A DNA stretch of 64,000 bases from Nitratireductor aquimarinus (lineage in GTDB: Bacteria; Pseudomonadota; Alphaproteobacteria; Rhizobiales; Rhizobiaceae). Shown here piece by piece: positions 35,361 through 45,073 of the stretch (the first letter of the stretch is position 1; the number at the start of each line of letters is the position of its first letter). The translations under genes were made by a program, and so were the position numbers. The notes beneath the pieces were generated by a model, which was given only the letters and a program-made list of their open reading frames with translations, had not been told where the DNA came from and ran no database searches. The stretch spans positions 372,001-436,000 of the forward strand of contig NZ_JAFKDE010000002.1 in the NCBI RefSeq assembly GCF_017255295.1. Direction: 5' to 3'.

Positions 35361-38273
35361 ATGACCGAGACGTCCGAAAAGATCGATTATTCCAAAACCC
35401 TCAACCTGCCGCAGACCGAGTTTCCGATGCGCGCCGGCCTTCCCAAGAAGGAGCCGCAGCTCGTTGAGCGCTGGCAGGACATGGACCTTTACCGCCTCCT
35501 GCGCGAGGATGCCGCCGGGCGTCCCAAATTCGTGCTGCATGACGGCCCGCCCTACGCCAATGGCAACATCCATATCGGCCATGCGCTGAACAAGGTTCTC
35601 AAGGACATCATCACGCGCTCCTTCCAGATGCGCGGATATGATTCCAACTATGTGCCCGGCTGGGACTGCCACGGTCTGCCGATTGAATGGAAGATCGAGG
35701 AACAGTACCGCGCCAAGGGCAAGAACAAGGACGAGGTTCCGGTCAACGAGTTCCGTCAGGAATGCCGTGACTTCGCCGCCAACTGGATCCAGGTCCAGTC
35801 GGATGAGTTCCTCCGGCTGGGCATCGAGGGCGACTTCAAGAAGCCCTACAAGACGATGGATTTTCACGCAGAGTCCCGGATCGCCGGCGAGCTTCTGAAA
35901 TTCGCCATGTCGGGCCAGCTCTATCGCGGCTCCAAGCCGGTGATGTGGTCGGTGGTCGAGCGCACGGCGCTGGCCGAGGCCGAGGTCGAGTATCACGATC
36001 ACGAGAGCGACACGATCTGGGTGAAATTCCCGCTGATCGATGGCGCTGCGGATCTTGACGGCGCATGCGTGGTCATCTGGACCACAACGCCCTGGACGAT
36101 CCCCGGCAACCGCGCCGTCTCCTATTCGTCGCGCATCTCCTATGGCCTTTACGAGGTCACCGGTGCGGAGAACGATTTTGGGCCGCAGGCCGGCGAAAAG
36201 CTGATCTTTGCCGATGCGCTGGCGGAAGAGTCGTTTGCCAAGGCGAAGCTTGAGTACAAGCGCCTGCGCGATGTGTCGGCTGCCGAACTCGGCGCGATGG
36301 TCTGCGCGCATCCGCTCAAGGGCGTTGGCGGCGGTTACGAGTTCACGGTTCCGCTTCTGCCGGGTGATCACGTCACCGACGATGCGGGTACGGGCTTCGT
36401 GCACACCGCGCCGGGCCATGGCCGCGAAGACTTTGACGCCTGGATGGATTGCGCCCGTGACCTGCAGGCGCGCGGCATCGACCCGGCGATCCCCTTCACC
36501 GTGGACGACGCCGGCTACTTCACCAAGGATGCGCCGGGCTTCGGTCCCGACCGTGAAGGCGGTCCGGCCCGCGTCATCGACGACAAGGGCAAGAAGGGCG
36601 ACGCCAACAAGGCGGTCATCGAAGCGCTGATCGGGAAGAACATGCTGTTCGCGCGCGGGCGGCTAAAACACTCCTATCCGCATTCCTGGCGCTCCAAGAA
36701 GCCGGTCATCTTCCGCAACACGCCGCAGTGGTTTGTCTATATGGACAAGGATCTGGGCGATGCATCGACGCTGCGTTCGCGCGCGCTGAAGGCCATCGAC
36801 GAGACCCGTTTCGTGCCTTCTGCCGGTCAGGCGCGCCTGCGCGCCATGATCGCCGACCGTCCCGACTGGGTGCTGTCGCGCCAGCGCGCCTGGGGCGTGC
36901 CGATCTGCGTGTTTGCCGATGAAGACGGCAATGTGCTGAAGGACGAGGCCGTCAACCAGCGCATTCTCGACGCCTTCGAGGCCGAGGGCGCGGATGCATG
37001 GTTTGCCGAAGGCGCACGCGAGCGCTTCCTCGGCGCGCGCGCCGGCGAGCCCTGGAAGCAGGTGATGGACATTCTGGATGTGTGGTTCGATTCCGGTTCC
37101 ACGCACACCTTCACGCTGGAAGACCGTCCGGACCTGAAATGGCCCGCCGATGTCTATCTGGAAGGGTCCGACCAGCATCGCGGCTGGTTCCACTCTTCGC
37201 TTCTGGAGAGCTGCGCGACGCGGGGCAGGGCGCCTTACGACACGGTCATCACCCATGGCTTCACCATGGCCGAGGACGGCCGCAAGATGTCGAAGTCGCT
37301 GGGCAACACCGTGGTGCCGCAGGACATCATGAACCAGTCGGGCGCAGACATTCTGCGTCTGTGGGTCGCCACGACCGATTACTGGGAAGACCAGCGCCTC
37401 GGCAAATCGGTCATCCAGACCAATGTCGACGCCTATCGCAAGCTCAGGAACACGACCCGCTGGATGCTGGGCACGCTCGCCCACGACACGGGCGAGGATG
37501 TGCCTTTCGCCGAGATGCCGGAGCTGGAGCGCCTGATGCTCCACCGTCTCGCCGAGCTCGACGAGGTGGTGCGCAAGGGCTACGACAATTTCGACTTCAA
37601 GCGGATCATCCGCTCATTGCTCGACTTCATGGTCGTGGAACTGTCGGCGTTCTACTTCGACGTTCGCAAGGACGCGCTTTACTGCGATGCGCCGTCGAGC
37701 GTGCGCCGCAAGGCGTCGCTGCAGGTGGTCCGCACGCTGTTCGACTGCCTCGTCACCTGGCTTGCGCCGATGCTGCCCTTCACCATGGAAGAGGCATGGC
37801 TTGAGCGTCATCCCGATGCGCGCTCCGTTCATCTGGAGCAGTTCCCGGCGATTTCGCAGGAGTGGCGCGACGATGCGCTGGCCGAGAAATGGCGCAAGAT
37901 CCGCCAGGTGCGTCGTGTCGTGACGGGCGCGCTCGAGATCGAACGCAAGGAAAAGACCATCGGCTCCTCGCTGGAGGCCGCTCCGGTCGTCTATGTGAAC
38001 GATGAGGGCCTGCAGCAGGCCATCGCCGATCGCGACATGGCCGATATCTGCATCACCAGCGGCATCGACGTGCGGCACGAAGCGCCGCCGGCCGATGCGT
38101 TCACGCTTGAAGATGTGCCGGGTGTCGGTGTTGTCTTCGCGCGGGCCGGTGGAGAGAAATGCGCGCGCTCCTGGCGCTACACGGACGATGTGGGCTCCGA
38201 TCCCGCATTCCCGGAAGTGTCGGCGCGCGATGCGGCTGCGCTGCATGAACTGCAGGCGCTTGGCCGCCTTTAG
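35361..38273 (+). CDS. ileS: Isoleucyl-tRNA synthetase
   Basis: The 970-residue class I synthetase has the HIGH motif in [15 protein letters not shown] (~64-78) and [13 protein letters not shown] (~643). The editing domain insertion includes [15 protein letters not shown] and [16 protein letters not shown]. The C-terminal segment aligns with the zinc knuckle of E. coli IleRS but reads [15 protein letters not shown] and then [11 protein letters not shown]. Only one of the usual four zinc Cys remains, a loss I associate with alphaproteobacterial enzymes. An intrinsic terminator lies just upstream, so it probably has its own promoter. Confidence 0.97.
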   Translation: MTETSEKIDYSKTLNLPQTEFPMRAGLPKKEPQLVERWQDMDLYRLLREDAAGRPKFVLHDGPPYANGNIHIGHALNKVLKDIITRSFQMRGYDSNYVPGWDCHGLPIEWKIEEQYRAKGKNKDEVPVNEFRQECRDFAANWIQVQSDEFLRLGIEGDFKKPYKTMDFHAESRIAGELLKFAMSGQLYRGSKPVMWSVVERTALAEAEVEYHDHESDTIWVKFPLIDGAADLDGACVVIWTTTPWTIPGNRAVSYSSRISYGLYEVTGAENDFGPQAGEKLIFADALAEESFAKAKLEYKRLRDVSAAELGAMVCAHPLKGVGGGYEFTVPLLPGDHVTDDAGTGFVHTAPGHGREDFDAWMDCARDLQARGIDPAIPFTVDDAGYFTKDAPGFGPDREGGPARVIDDKGKKGDANKAVIEALIGKNMLFARGRLKHSYPHSWRSKKPVIFRNTPQWFVYMDKDLGDASTLRSRALKAIDETRFVPSAGQARLRAMIADRPDWVLSRQRAWGVPICVFADEDGNVLKDEAVNQRILDAFEAEGADAWFAEGARERFLGARAGEPWKQVMDILDVWFDSGSTHTFTLEDRPDLKWPADVYLEGSDQHRGWFHSSLLESCATRGRAPYDTVITHGFTMAEDGRKMSKSLGNTVVPQDIMNQSGADILRLWVATTDYWEDQRLGKSVIQTNVDAYRKLRNTTRWMLGTLAHDTGEDVPFAEMPELERLMLHRLAELDEVVRKGYDNFDFKRIIRSLLDFMVVELSAFYFDVRKDALYCDAPSSVRRKASLQVVRTLFDCLVTWLAPMLPFTMEEAWLERHPDARSVHLEQFPAISQEWRDDALAEKWRKIRQVRRVVTGALEIERKEKTIGSSLEAAPVVYVNDEGLQQAIADRDMADICITSGIDVRHEAPPADAFTLEDVPGVGVVFARAGGEKCARSWRYTDDVGSDPAFPEVSARDAAALHELQALGRL

Positions 38274-38484
38274 GCGGGCAGGCGTTAGCGGATACGGGGG
38301 AAGCTTCGGCGCTGCCGATTGCTTCCCGCGGTCGCCTTCGCTACAAATGCCGCCGGGTAGGGACGCCACGTTGTCGCCGGATTCATGCGCGACACGCGGA
38401 AACTGAATACCCCGACGGTCTGGAACAATGGACGACAAGCAGATTGCCAAGCCCGAGCGGCGGCACTCTGGGAGAGAGGTGGCA

Positions 38485-39159
38485 GTGAAGAGAACGGAAA
38501 CCACAACGTCACGGCCTTCCGTGCGCGCGGTTGCGGCTTCGGGCGCGCTGTGCCTTTCGGCTGTCCTTTTGTCCGGCTGCATGGGGTCTCCGACCTATGG
38601 CACCGACAAAACGGCCGACCAGCAGCTTATCGAGGATGTGACGGGTGTTCTCTCTCTTGGTCCGCGTGACAGGGAGAAGATCGAATACAAGCCGCGCGCC
38701 GGTATCGTGATGCCGTCCTCCACCGAGGTTCTGCCGCCGCCGCAGGAAAACGTGGCTTCGACATCGAACCCGGCATGGCCCGAATCGCCGGAAGAGCGGC
38801 TTGCCCGCATCCGCGCCGAAGCCACCGAGAACCAGGACAACCGCTTCTACAAGTCGCCCGTCGAGCGCGATATTGGCGTGAATGCGCGTAGCGATGACGG
38901 TTTCATCAATCCCGAAGTCGCCAAGAAGCAGCGCGAGGAATATTTCAAGCGCCGCGCCGCATCCGTCTCCGCACAGGGCACGCCGACGCAGCGCCGCTAT
39001 CTGAGCGAGCCGCCGACAACCTATCGCCAGCCGGCAGACACCGCGCCGACAGGCGTGCTGGGTGACGATGAGGCCAAGAAGGCCCGCGAAGCCAAGAAGG
39101 CCGCACAGAAGGGCGGCGGCGGATTCGACCTGGGCCGTCTCTGGCCCTGGGGCGGCTGA
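38485..39159 (+). CDS. Putative lipoprotein of unknown function
   Basis: The 224-residue product has a lipoprotein signal: basic MKRTETTTSRPSVR, a hydrophobic run ASGALCLSAVLLSG, and a lipobox Cys (LLSGCMGS, ~32). The mature part is charged and Pro-rich, with likely disorder and a Lys/Ala helix near the end (DDEAKKAREAKKAAQK) before a GGGGFDLGRLWPWGG tail. I know no assigned function. GTG 38485 (after GAGAGG) gives a normal signal length; ATG 38428 would add 19 residues. It follows ileS on the same strand and ends in short tandem repeats. Confidence 0.78.
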   Translation: MKRTETTTSRPSVRAVAASGALCLSAVLLSGCMGSPTYGTDKTADQQLIEDVTGVLSLGPRDREKIEYKPRAGIVMPSSTEVLPPPQENVASTSNPAWPESPEERLARIRAEATENQDNRFYKSPVERDIGVNARSDDGFINPEVAKKQREEYFKRRAASVSAQGTPTQRRYLSEPPTTYRQPADTAPTGVLGDDEAKKAREAKKAAQKGGGGFDLGRLWPWGG

Positions 39160-39192
39160 TCATCGCCGAATGATCATTGCCGAATGATCATC
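39157..39192. repeat. Tandem 14-bp repeats starting at the lipoprotein stop codon
   Basis: TGATCATCGCCGAA, TGATCATTGCCGAA and a truncated TGATCATC follow each other. The first TGA is the stop codon of the lipoprotein gene. This is probably a replication-slippage product. Confidence 0.6.
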
Positions 39193-39202
39193 AATTGAGA
39201 CA

Positions 39203-39226
39203 CAGCGGGCCATGGCCCGCTGTTTT
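39203..39226 (+). terminator. Intrinsic terminator after the lipoprotein gene
   Basis: CAGCGGGC-CATG-GCCCGCTG is a perfect palindrome (39203-39222) followed by TTTT. It lies between the convergent lipoprotein and tadA genes and is oriented to end plus-strand transcription. Confidence 0.8.
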
Positions 39227-39246
39227 CGTCAGCAGGCTGGTTTCGT

Positions 39247-39675
39247 TCAACGCTGCTTCTTGAAGAAGCTCTTGAGCATTTCGGCCGCGTCTGCTTCACC
39301 GATGCCGGGATAGACATCCGGCGCGTGGTGGCAGGTGGGAAGCGTGTAGAAGCGCGCACCGCTGGTGACGGCACCGCCTTTCTCGTCGCTTGCGCCAAAA
39401 TAGAGGCGGCGGATGCGGGCGAACGAGATTGCGCCGGCGCACATGGCGCAGGGTTCCAGCGTCACGTAAAGATCAGCGCCGGTTAGGCGCTCGGAACCGA
39501 GTTTTTCGCAGGCCTCGCGAATGGCGACGATTTCTGCATGGGCGGTGGGATCGTTGCATTCGCGGGTGCGGTTGCCGGCGCGGGCGATGATCGCACCGTC
39601 ATGGACAATCACTGCGCCGACCGGCACTTCGCCGCGTTCGGCGGCAAGCCGCGCCTCTTCGAGGGCGGCATCCAT
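39247..39675 (-). CDS. tadA: tRNA-specific adenosine deaminase TadA
   Basis: TadA converts A34 to inosine in tRNA-Arg(ACG). The 142 residues carry the zinc-deaminase signature: HAE in DPTAHAEIVAIREA (~50-63) and PCxxC in LEPCAMCAGAISFARI (~79-94), with the catalytic Glu in HAE. The C-terminal FKKQR helix is typical. ATG 39675 is the likely start; a TTG at 39726 would add 17 residues and cannot be excluded because the ribosome-binding site is poor. It is divergent from the pseudouridine synthase, with a degraded dispersed repeat between. Confidence 0.94.
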   Translation of the reverse strand: MDAALEEARLAAERGEVPVGAVIVHDGAIIARAGNRTRECNDPTAHAEIVAIREACEKLGSERLTGADLYVTLEPCAMCAGAISFARIRRLYFGASDEKGGAVTSGARFYTLPTCHHAPDVYPGIGEADAAEMLKSFFKKQR

Positions 39676-39874
39676 GAAGCCGGTGTAGTTCGCTTTCGTC
39701 GGTCTGCTCAATCTTTTTGCTCGCAAGTGGCACTGCGACTTGATACCTAGCCGCCTCTATAGCATCGGGTTTGAAATCGGAATCGATTTTCGCGCCGTGC
39801 GATCTCTGATTTAATTTACTGGAGCGTTTCCGCCGCATAGTGCGCATTGCGGAGACCCAGGGCAAAAGGCCATC

Positions 39875-41704
39875 ATGACGAACGACCGATCCAAAGACAC
39901 GAACCGGCCCCAAGATACAAACCGGGAAGACAAACCGCAGAAATCCGCTCACCGGAAGGACGCGGCCCCGCAGGACGCTGACAGGGCCGGCACCGAGCGC
40001 ATCGCCAAGCGGCTGGCGCGCGCGGGCGTTGCCTCGCGCCGCGACGCCGAGGCGATCATCGAGGCCGGTCGTGTTTCGGTGAACGGAAAGGTGCTGACGA
40101 CGCCCGCATTCAATGTCGGGGATTCCGATCGCATCCTGCTGGATGGCGAGCCGCTGCCGGCAGTCGAGCGCACGCGTCTCTTCCTGTTCCACAAGCCGGG
40201 CGGTGTCGTTACGACCAACCGCGACCCCGAGGGCCGCAAGACCATTTTCGACACGCTGCCCGAAGGGCTCCCGCGTCTGATCACGGTCGGCCGTCTGGAC
40301 ATCAACACCGAGGGCCTTCTGGTTCTGACCAATGATGGTGGTCTGGCCCGCGCGCTGGAACTGCCCGAAACGGGCTGGCTGCGCCGCTACCGCGTGCGCG
40401 TTCACGGCAAGGTCGATGCGACGGCGCTTGAAGGCCTCAAGGACGGCATTGCCGTTGATGGGGTGTTCTACGGCGCGATCGAGGCGTCGCTCGACCGCGA
40501 GCAGGGCAGCAATGCCTGGCTGACGCTGGGCCTGCGCGAAGGCAAAAACCGTGAGGTCAAGAACGTGCTTGGCGCGCTGGGCCTTGAGGTCACGCGCCTG
40601 ATCCGCATTTCCTACGGTCCCTTCCAGCTTGGTGCGCTGGCTGAAGGCGAGGTGCAGGAGGTGAAGGGCCGCACCCTGCGCGAGCAGCTTGGCGAGCGTC
40701 TGGTCGAGAAGGCCGGTGCGAATTTCGATGCGCCCATCACCACCCCGTTCTCCAACAAGCCGGTGCGCGCAGGATACAAGCAGCGCGAGGCCGAGGCCGA
40801 GGAGAAGCAGGCCGGTCGTGAACGCGATGGCGGCAAGATTTTCATCAAGAACCGCAAGCGCGACCGCGAAGACAAGCGCGAAGCCGCCCGTGACCGTCTG
40901 CAGACGCGTCCGGCGCGTCGCGAGGAAGAGCGTGGACCGCGCCAGAACCGTGGCAGCCACGTCTGGATGGCGCCCGGCGCACGGCCGCTGAGCAAGAAGA
41001 AACAGGCCGAGGCGGAAGCCGCCGGCGATCAGCCGATGAAGCGCGGGCCGAAGCCGGGCGGCGCAGAGCGCGGCGGCAAGCCATTCCGCCCGCGCGGCGA
41101 CAAGCCTTACGGTCAGGGCCGTCCGGATCGTGACGAACGTTCGGGTGGCGGTGACAGGCCGCGTTTTGCCCGTGGCGGCAAACCGTCGGGCGAGGGACGT
41201 GGCGACCGTGAGGACAGGCCTTTCCGCCCGCGTGGCGACAAGCCTTACGGTCAGGGCCGCCCGGAGCGTGACGAACGTTCGGGTGGCGGTGACAAGCCGC
41301 GTTTTTCCCGTGGCGGCAAACCGTCGGGCGAGGGACGTGGCGACCGTGAGGACAGGCCTTTCCGTCCGCGCGGCGACAAGCCTTTCGGCAAGGGCCGTCC
41401 GGATCGTGACGAGCGCTCCGGCGGCAATGACAGGCCGCGTTTCTCGCGGGACGGAAAACCGTCCGGTGAAGGACGCGGGGACCGTCAGGACCGGCCCTTC
41501 CGCTCGCGCGATGACCGTCCAGCATCGGGTGACAAGCCGCGTTTCGCAAAGGGCGGCAAGCCCGGTGGGAAAAGCTTTGGCAAACCGGGGGGCAAACCGG
41601 GAGCGGGAAAATCCTTTGGCAAACCCGGAGCAGGCAAACCCGGTGGCGCGCCGCGCCCGGGCAAGGGGCGTCCTGCGGGCAAGAAGCCGGGCCGGGACAG
41701 CTAG
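39875..41704 (+). CDS. RsuA/RluB-family rRNA pseudouridine synthase with long repetitive basic tail
   Basis: The 609-residue protein contains an S4 RNA-binding domain (RIAKRLARAGVASRRDAEAI, ~42-61). The RsuA/RluB catalytic domain follows, with the active-site Asp in VGRLDINTEGLLVLTNDG (~138-155) and GKNREVKNVLGALGL. It ends at about residue 285. The remaining half is a low-complexity Arg/Gly/Lys/Asp tail that includes three nearly identical 46-residue repeats (PFRPRGDKPYGQGRPDRDER...), then GKPGAGKSFG-type repeats. Such tails probably bind rRNA. The first 40 residues are also charged and disordered. rsmD, another rRNA modifier, starts 3 nt after its stop. Confidence 0.94.
   Translation: MTNDRSKDTNRPQDTNREDKPQKSAHRKDAAPQDADRAGTERIAKRLARAGVASRRDAEAIIEAGRVSVNGKVLTTPAFNVGDSDRILLDGEPLPAVERTRLFLFHKPGGVVTTNRDPEGRKTIFDTLPEGLPRLITVGRLDINTEGLLVLTNDGGLARALELPETGWLRRYRVRVHGKVDATALEGLKDGIAVDGVFYGAIEASLDREQGSNAWLTLGLREGKNREVKNVLGALGLEVTRLIRISYGPFQLGALAEGEVQEVKGRTLREQLGERLVEKAGANFDAPITTPFSNKPVRAGYKQREAEAEEKQAGRERDGGKIFIKNRKRDREDKREAARDRLQTRPARREEERGPRQNRGSHVWMAPGARPLSKKKQAEAEAAGDQPMKRGPKPGGAERGGKPFRPRGDKPYGQGRPDRDERSGGGDRPRFARGGKPSGEGRGDREDRPFRPRGDKPYGQGRPERDERSGGGDKPRFSRGGKPSGEGRGDREDRPFRPRGDKPFGKGRPDRDERSGGNDRPRFSRDGKPSGEGRGDRQDRPFRSRDDRPASGDKPRFAKGGKPGGKSFGKPGGKPGAGKSFGKPGAGKPGGAPRPGKGRPAGKKPGRDS
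41081..41494 (+). repeat. Three in-frame 138-bp tandem repeats (46 residues each)
   Basis: Units 41081-41218, 41219-41356 and 41357-41494 encode nearly the same 46 residues; a degenerate fourth unit begins at 41495. The DNA is as similar as the protein, which points to recent duplication or ongoing gene conversion within the pseudouridine synthase tail. Confidence 0.9.
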
Positions 41705-41707
41705 GCC

Positions 41708-42262
41708 ATGCGGATTGTGGGTGGAGATTTTCGCGGCCGCAATCTGGTGACGCCCGCTTCGGACGCCATTCGGCCGACGACGGACCGCACACGGCAGGCG
41801 CTGTTCAACATTCTTGAGCACCGTTATGCGGACCGCATCGAGGATGCGCGTGTTCTCGACCTCTTCGCCGGCACGGGCGCGCTCGGGCTGGAAGCGCTTT
41901 CGCGCGGGGCGTCATTTGCCCTTTTCGTGGAAGAAGCCGCAGCAGCACGCGCCCTGATCCGCACAAATGTCGAGAATCTTGGCCTTCAGGGCCGCAGCAA
42001 GATCTTTCGCCGTGATGCAACGCGTCTCGGCGAAGTCGGGACGATGCTGCCATTCGACCTCGTTCTGGCCGATCCGCCCTATGGAAAAGCCTATGGAGAA
42101 CAGGCGCTTGCAGCCGCCCGTTCAGGCGGCTGGCTGAGGCCGGAAGCGCTTATAATGGTCGAGGAAGCAGCCGGTTCTCCCTTCCAGCCACCGGAGGGAT
42201 TCCGCCTGATCGAGCGGCGTGAATATGGCACCTCCTGTGCGAGCTTTGTCGAGCTCGCCTGA
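41708..42262 (+). CDS. rsmD: 16S rRNA (guanine(966)-N(2))-methyltransferase RsmD
   Basis: RsmD methylates G966 of 16S rRNA with SAM. The 184 residues begin MRIVGGDFRGRNLVTPAS and show RPTTDRTRQALFNILEH (~23-39), the SAM site VLDLFAGTGALGLEALSRGA (~49-68), and the catalytic DPPY in LVLADPPYGKAYGE (~118-131). It follows the pseudouridine synthase by 3 nt, so the two rRNA-modifying enzymes form an operon. Confidence 0.96.
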   Translation: MRIVGGDFRGRNLVTPASDAIRPTTDRTRQALFNILEHRYADRIEDARVLDLFAGTGALGLEALSRGASFALFVEEAAAARALIRTNVENLGLQGRSKIFRRDATRLGEVGTMLPFDLVLADPPYGKAYGEQALAAARSGGWLRPEALIMVEEAAGSPFQPPEGFRLIERREYGTSCASFVELA

Positions 42263-42350
42263 GTTTCGTCACTTTTGCACCGATAGCTTTGCCCTGTTAT
42301 GTGCTCATGCCATTGTGTGCGGGCACACCAGAAACAAACAGGGCTTGTCC

Positions 42351-43724
42351 ATGAAAAATCCCATCGCGGGTGTCGCGCGTCATGCGGCGTTCGCAGTCAT
42401 CGTTGCAGTTGCAGCGCCGTCCATAGCCATCGCGCAGGAAGCCAAGGACGACACTGCCGTTTCCAGTTTCACCTTAGAGAACGGCCTCGAAGTTGTCGTG
42501 ATCCCGGATCACCGGGCACCTGTCGCCACCCATATGCTGTGGTACAAGGTTGGCAGCGCCGATGAGGATCCGGGAAAATCGGGCATTGCCCATTTCTTCG
42601 AACATCTGATGTTCAAGGGCACGAGCACCTATCCTTCGGGCGAGTTCTCCGACGCCATCGCTGCGGTCGGCGGCAATGAGAACGCCTTCACATCCTACGA
42701 TTTCACGGCCTATTACCAGCAGGTCGCCCCCTCGGAACTGCCGGAAATGATGCAGTTTGAGGCGGATCGCATGCGCAATCTGGTGCTTTCGGAAGAAAAC
42801 ATCGAGACCGAGCGCAAGGTGGTTCTCGAAGAACGCCACCAGCGCGTCGACAATGTGCCGTCCTCCATCCTGTCGGAAGAGCTGAACGCCACGCTTTACC
42901 AGAACCACCCTTATGGAATTCCGGTGATCGGCTGGCAGCAGGAAATCGAGGGTCTGACCCATGACGACCTGAAGAGCTTCTACGACCGCTTCTACACGCC
43001 CAACAACGCCGTTCTGGTGGTCGCCGGCGATGTGGACCCGGAGAACGTGCGCGAGATGGCCGAGGAAACCTACGGCAAGATCGCGCGCGGGCCGGACCTT
43101 GCGCCGCGTGCGCGCCCCATGGAGCCGGTGCAGAAGACCGCACGCGAAGTGTCGCTGCGCGATCCGCGCGTGAGCGTGCCGAACCTTTCGATCAACTGGT
43201 TCGTGCCCTCCTACCGGACCGCTGAGAAGGGCGAGTTCGAGGCCGTGGCCATTCTCTCGGAAATCCTGGGCGAGGGGCTGCGCAGCCGTCTCTATCAGGA
43301 ACTCGTGGTCAAGCAGGGTGTCGCGGCAAGCGCCGGCAGCTATCTGCAGGGCTCGGCCTATGACTATTCCGCGCTCGTTCTCTACGGCCAGCCGCGTGGC
43401 GACGCGGATCTGGCGACCGTCGAGAAGGCGATCATCGCGCAGATCGAGAAGATCAAGAATGAGGGTGTAACCCAGGAAGAACTCGACACGGCGCGCACCA
43501 AGATCCAGCGGGACCAGATATTCCTGCGCGACAGCCAGGTGCGCAGCGCAAACCTGTTCGGCGCGGTGCTGACCACCGGCGGAACGGTCGAGGACGTTAC
43601 GAGCCTGCCCGAGCGGCTTGATGCCGTGACGGTGGAAGACGTGAAGGCTGCGGCCGAGCGCTATCTGGACCTTGACCGTGCGGTCAAAGGCTATCTCCTT
43701 CCCGAAGGGGAAGAGCGTTCATGA
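42351..43724 (+). CDS. Exported M16-family zinc metallopeptidase, catalytic subunit
   Basis: The 457 residues begin with a signal peptide (AAFAVIVAVAAPSIAIA, ~12-28). An M16 domain with the inverted zinc motif HxxEH follows, in SGIAHFFEHLMFKGT (~78-92), with the third ligand Glu in the ETERKVVLEERHQR helix. The C-terminal half is the non-catalytic M16 domain. Such peptidases degrade peptides in the periplasm. Its stop overlaps the next gene's ATG, and that gene encodes an M16 protein without the zinc motif; together they resemble an active/inactive heterodimer like the mitochondrial processing peptidase. Confidence 0.93.
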   Translation: MKNPIAGVARHAAFAVIVAVAAPSIAIAQEAKDDTAVSSFTLENGLEVVVIPDHRAPVATHMLWYKVGSADEDPGKSGIAHFFEHLMFKGTSTYPSGEFSDAIAAVGGNENAFTSYDFTAYYQQVAPSELPEMMQFEADRMRNLVLSEENIETERKVVLEERHQRVDNVPSSILSEELNATLYQNHPYGIPVIGWQQEIEGLTHDDLKSFYDRFYTPNNAVLVVAGDVDPENVREMAEETYGKIARGPDLAPRARPMEPVQKTAREVSLRDPRVSVPNLSINWFVPSYRTAEKGEFEAVAILSEILGEGLRSRLYQELVVKQGVAASAGSYLQGSAYDYSALVLYGQPRGDADLATVEKAIIAQIEKIKNEGVTQEELDTARTKIQRDQIFLRDSQVRSANLFGAVLTTGGTVEDVTSLPERLDAVTVEDVKAAAERYLDLDRAVKGYLLPEGEERS

Positions 43725-45070
43725 GCCAGACATTGAATTTCATACCGGGTGCTTTCATGCGCAGTTTTTTCAAGGCCGGAACGCTGCTGGCCCTTATTCT
43801 CGTTGCCGGGCCTGTTCAGGCAGCGGTGAAAATCCAGGAGGTTTCCTCCGAAAAGGGCGTTGAGGCATGGCTGGTCGAGGACCATTCGCTGCCGATCATC
43901 ACCATGCAGTTCTCGTTCGACAGCGGTGCTGCGCAGGATCCGGATGGCAAGGCCGGTCTGGCGAACCTGATGACGGGCCTGTTCGATGAAGGTGCGGGCG
44001 ACCTCGATTCCGACGCCTTCCAGACGAAGATGGAAGAACTCGGCGCGGAAATGTCGTTCAACGCGAGCTCCGACGCCATCTCCGGCCAGGTGCGGATGCT
44101 TTCGGAAAACAGCGATGAGGTGCTTGATCTCGTGCGCTTGGCGGTGACCAGCCCGCGTTTCGACATCGACCCGGTGGAGCGCATCCGCAGCCAGATCGCC
44201 GTTGGCATTCGCGCCGACGAGCGCAATCCGAGCAAGCAGGGCGGGGAAGCGCTGGCCAAGGCGCTTTATGGCGATCACCCCTATGCGCGTTCGACGGAAG
44301 GCACGCTGGAAACACTTGCCAGCATAACGCCGGAAGATCTGAAGGCGTTCCACAAACGCGTCTTTGGCCGTTCCAACCTCACCATCGGCGTTGTCGGCGA
44401 CATTGACGCCGAGCGTCTGGCCGCCGTGCTCGACACGGTGTTCGGCGCGCTGCCGGAAGAGGCGGAGCTACAGGTCGTGGAAGACATCGAACCGAAGCTC
44501 GGTCAGGAAGTCCGCGTCGACTATCCCCTGCCGCAGACCACGCTGCGTCTCGTCTATCCCGGCATCGAGCGGGACGATCCGGAGTTCTTCTCCGCCTATC
44601 TGATGAACCAGATCCTCGGCGGCGGCGTGTTCTCTTCGCGTCTGTTCCAGGAAGTGCGCGAGAAGCGCGGTCTTGCCTATGGCGCATCGTCCTATCTGAT
44701 GAGCCGCGACCACGCCCAGTCTCTGGCGATCCAGACGGCTACCAGCTCCGAGAAGGCGGATGAAACGCTTGCGGTGATGGAAGAGGTGATCGCGGGTCTG
44801 CGCGATGAAGGGCCGACGCAGGAAGAGCTCGACACCGCCAAAACCTATGTGATTGGTTCCTATGCGATCAACAATCTGGATTCCTCCACGGCGATTGCCC
44901 GCACGCTTGTCGGCCTGCAGGAGGATGATCTGGGTGTTGATTATATCGAGCGTCGCTCCGATCTTATCAACGCGGTAACACTGGATGACGTAAAGGAGGC
45001 GGCAACACGCCTCCTGACGCAGAAGCCAGCGCTTCTCGTGGTTGGACCGGCGAAGCAAGGCGGAGAGTAA
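43721..45070 (+). CDS. M16-family peptidase-like partner lacking the zinc motif
   Basis: The 449-residue protein has a signal segment (FFKAGTLLALILVAGPVQAA) and two M16 domains. Where the active partner has HFFEH this one reads KAGLANLMTGLFDEGAG, so no zinc site exists. The substrate-binding R/Y region VREKRGLAYGASSYL (~305-319) is kept, as in non-catalytic M16 subunits. ATG 43721 overlaps the upstream stop and follows GGGGAAGAG; ATG 43757 would give a shorter signal peptide. Tight coupling supports a one-to-one complex with the preceding enzyme. Confidence 0.92.
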   Translation: MSQTLNFIPGAFMRSFFKAGTLLALILVAGPVQAAVKIQEVSSEKGVEAWLVEDHSLPIITMQFSFDSGAAQDPDGKAGLANLMTGLFDEGAGDLDSDAFQTKMEELGAEMSFNASSDAISGQVRMLSENSDEVLDLVRLAVTSPRFDIDPVERIRSQIAVGIRADERNPSKQGGEALAKALYGDHPYARSTEGTLETLASITPEDLKAFHKRVFGRSNLTIGVVGDIDAERLAAVLDTVFGALPEEAELQVVEDIEPKLGQEVRVDYPLPQTTLRLVYPGIERDDPEFFSAYLMNQILGGGVFSSRLFQEVREKRGLAYGASSYLMSRDHAQSLAIQTATSSEKADETLAVMEEVIAGLRDEGPTQEELDTAKTYVIGSYAINNLDSSTAIARTLVGLQEDDLGVDYIERRSDLINAVTLDDVKEAATRLLTQKPALLVVGPAKQGGE

Positions 45071-45073
45071 GCG

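Noticed and set aside
39599-41821. A 740-codon minus-strand frame opposite the pseudouridine synthase
   Set aside because: It arises from the repetitive GC-rich tail of the real gene; its repeats are the reverse complement of the 138-bp units.
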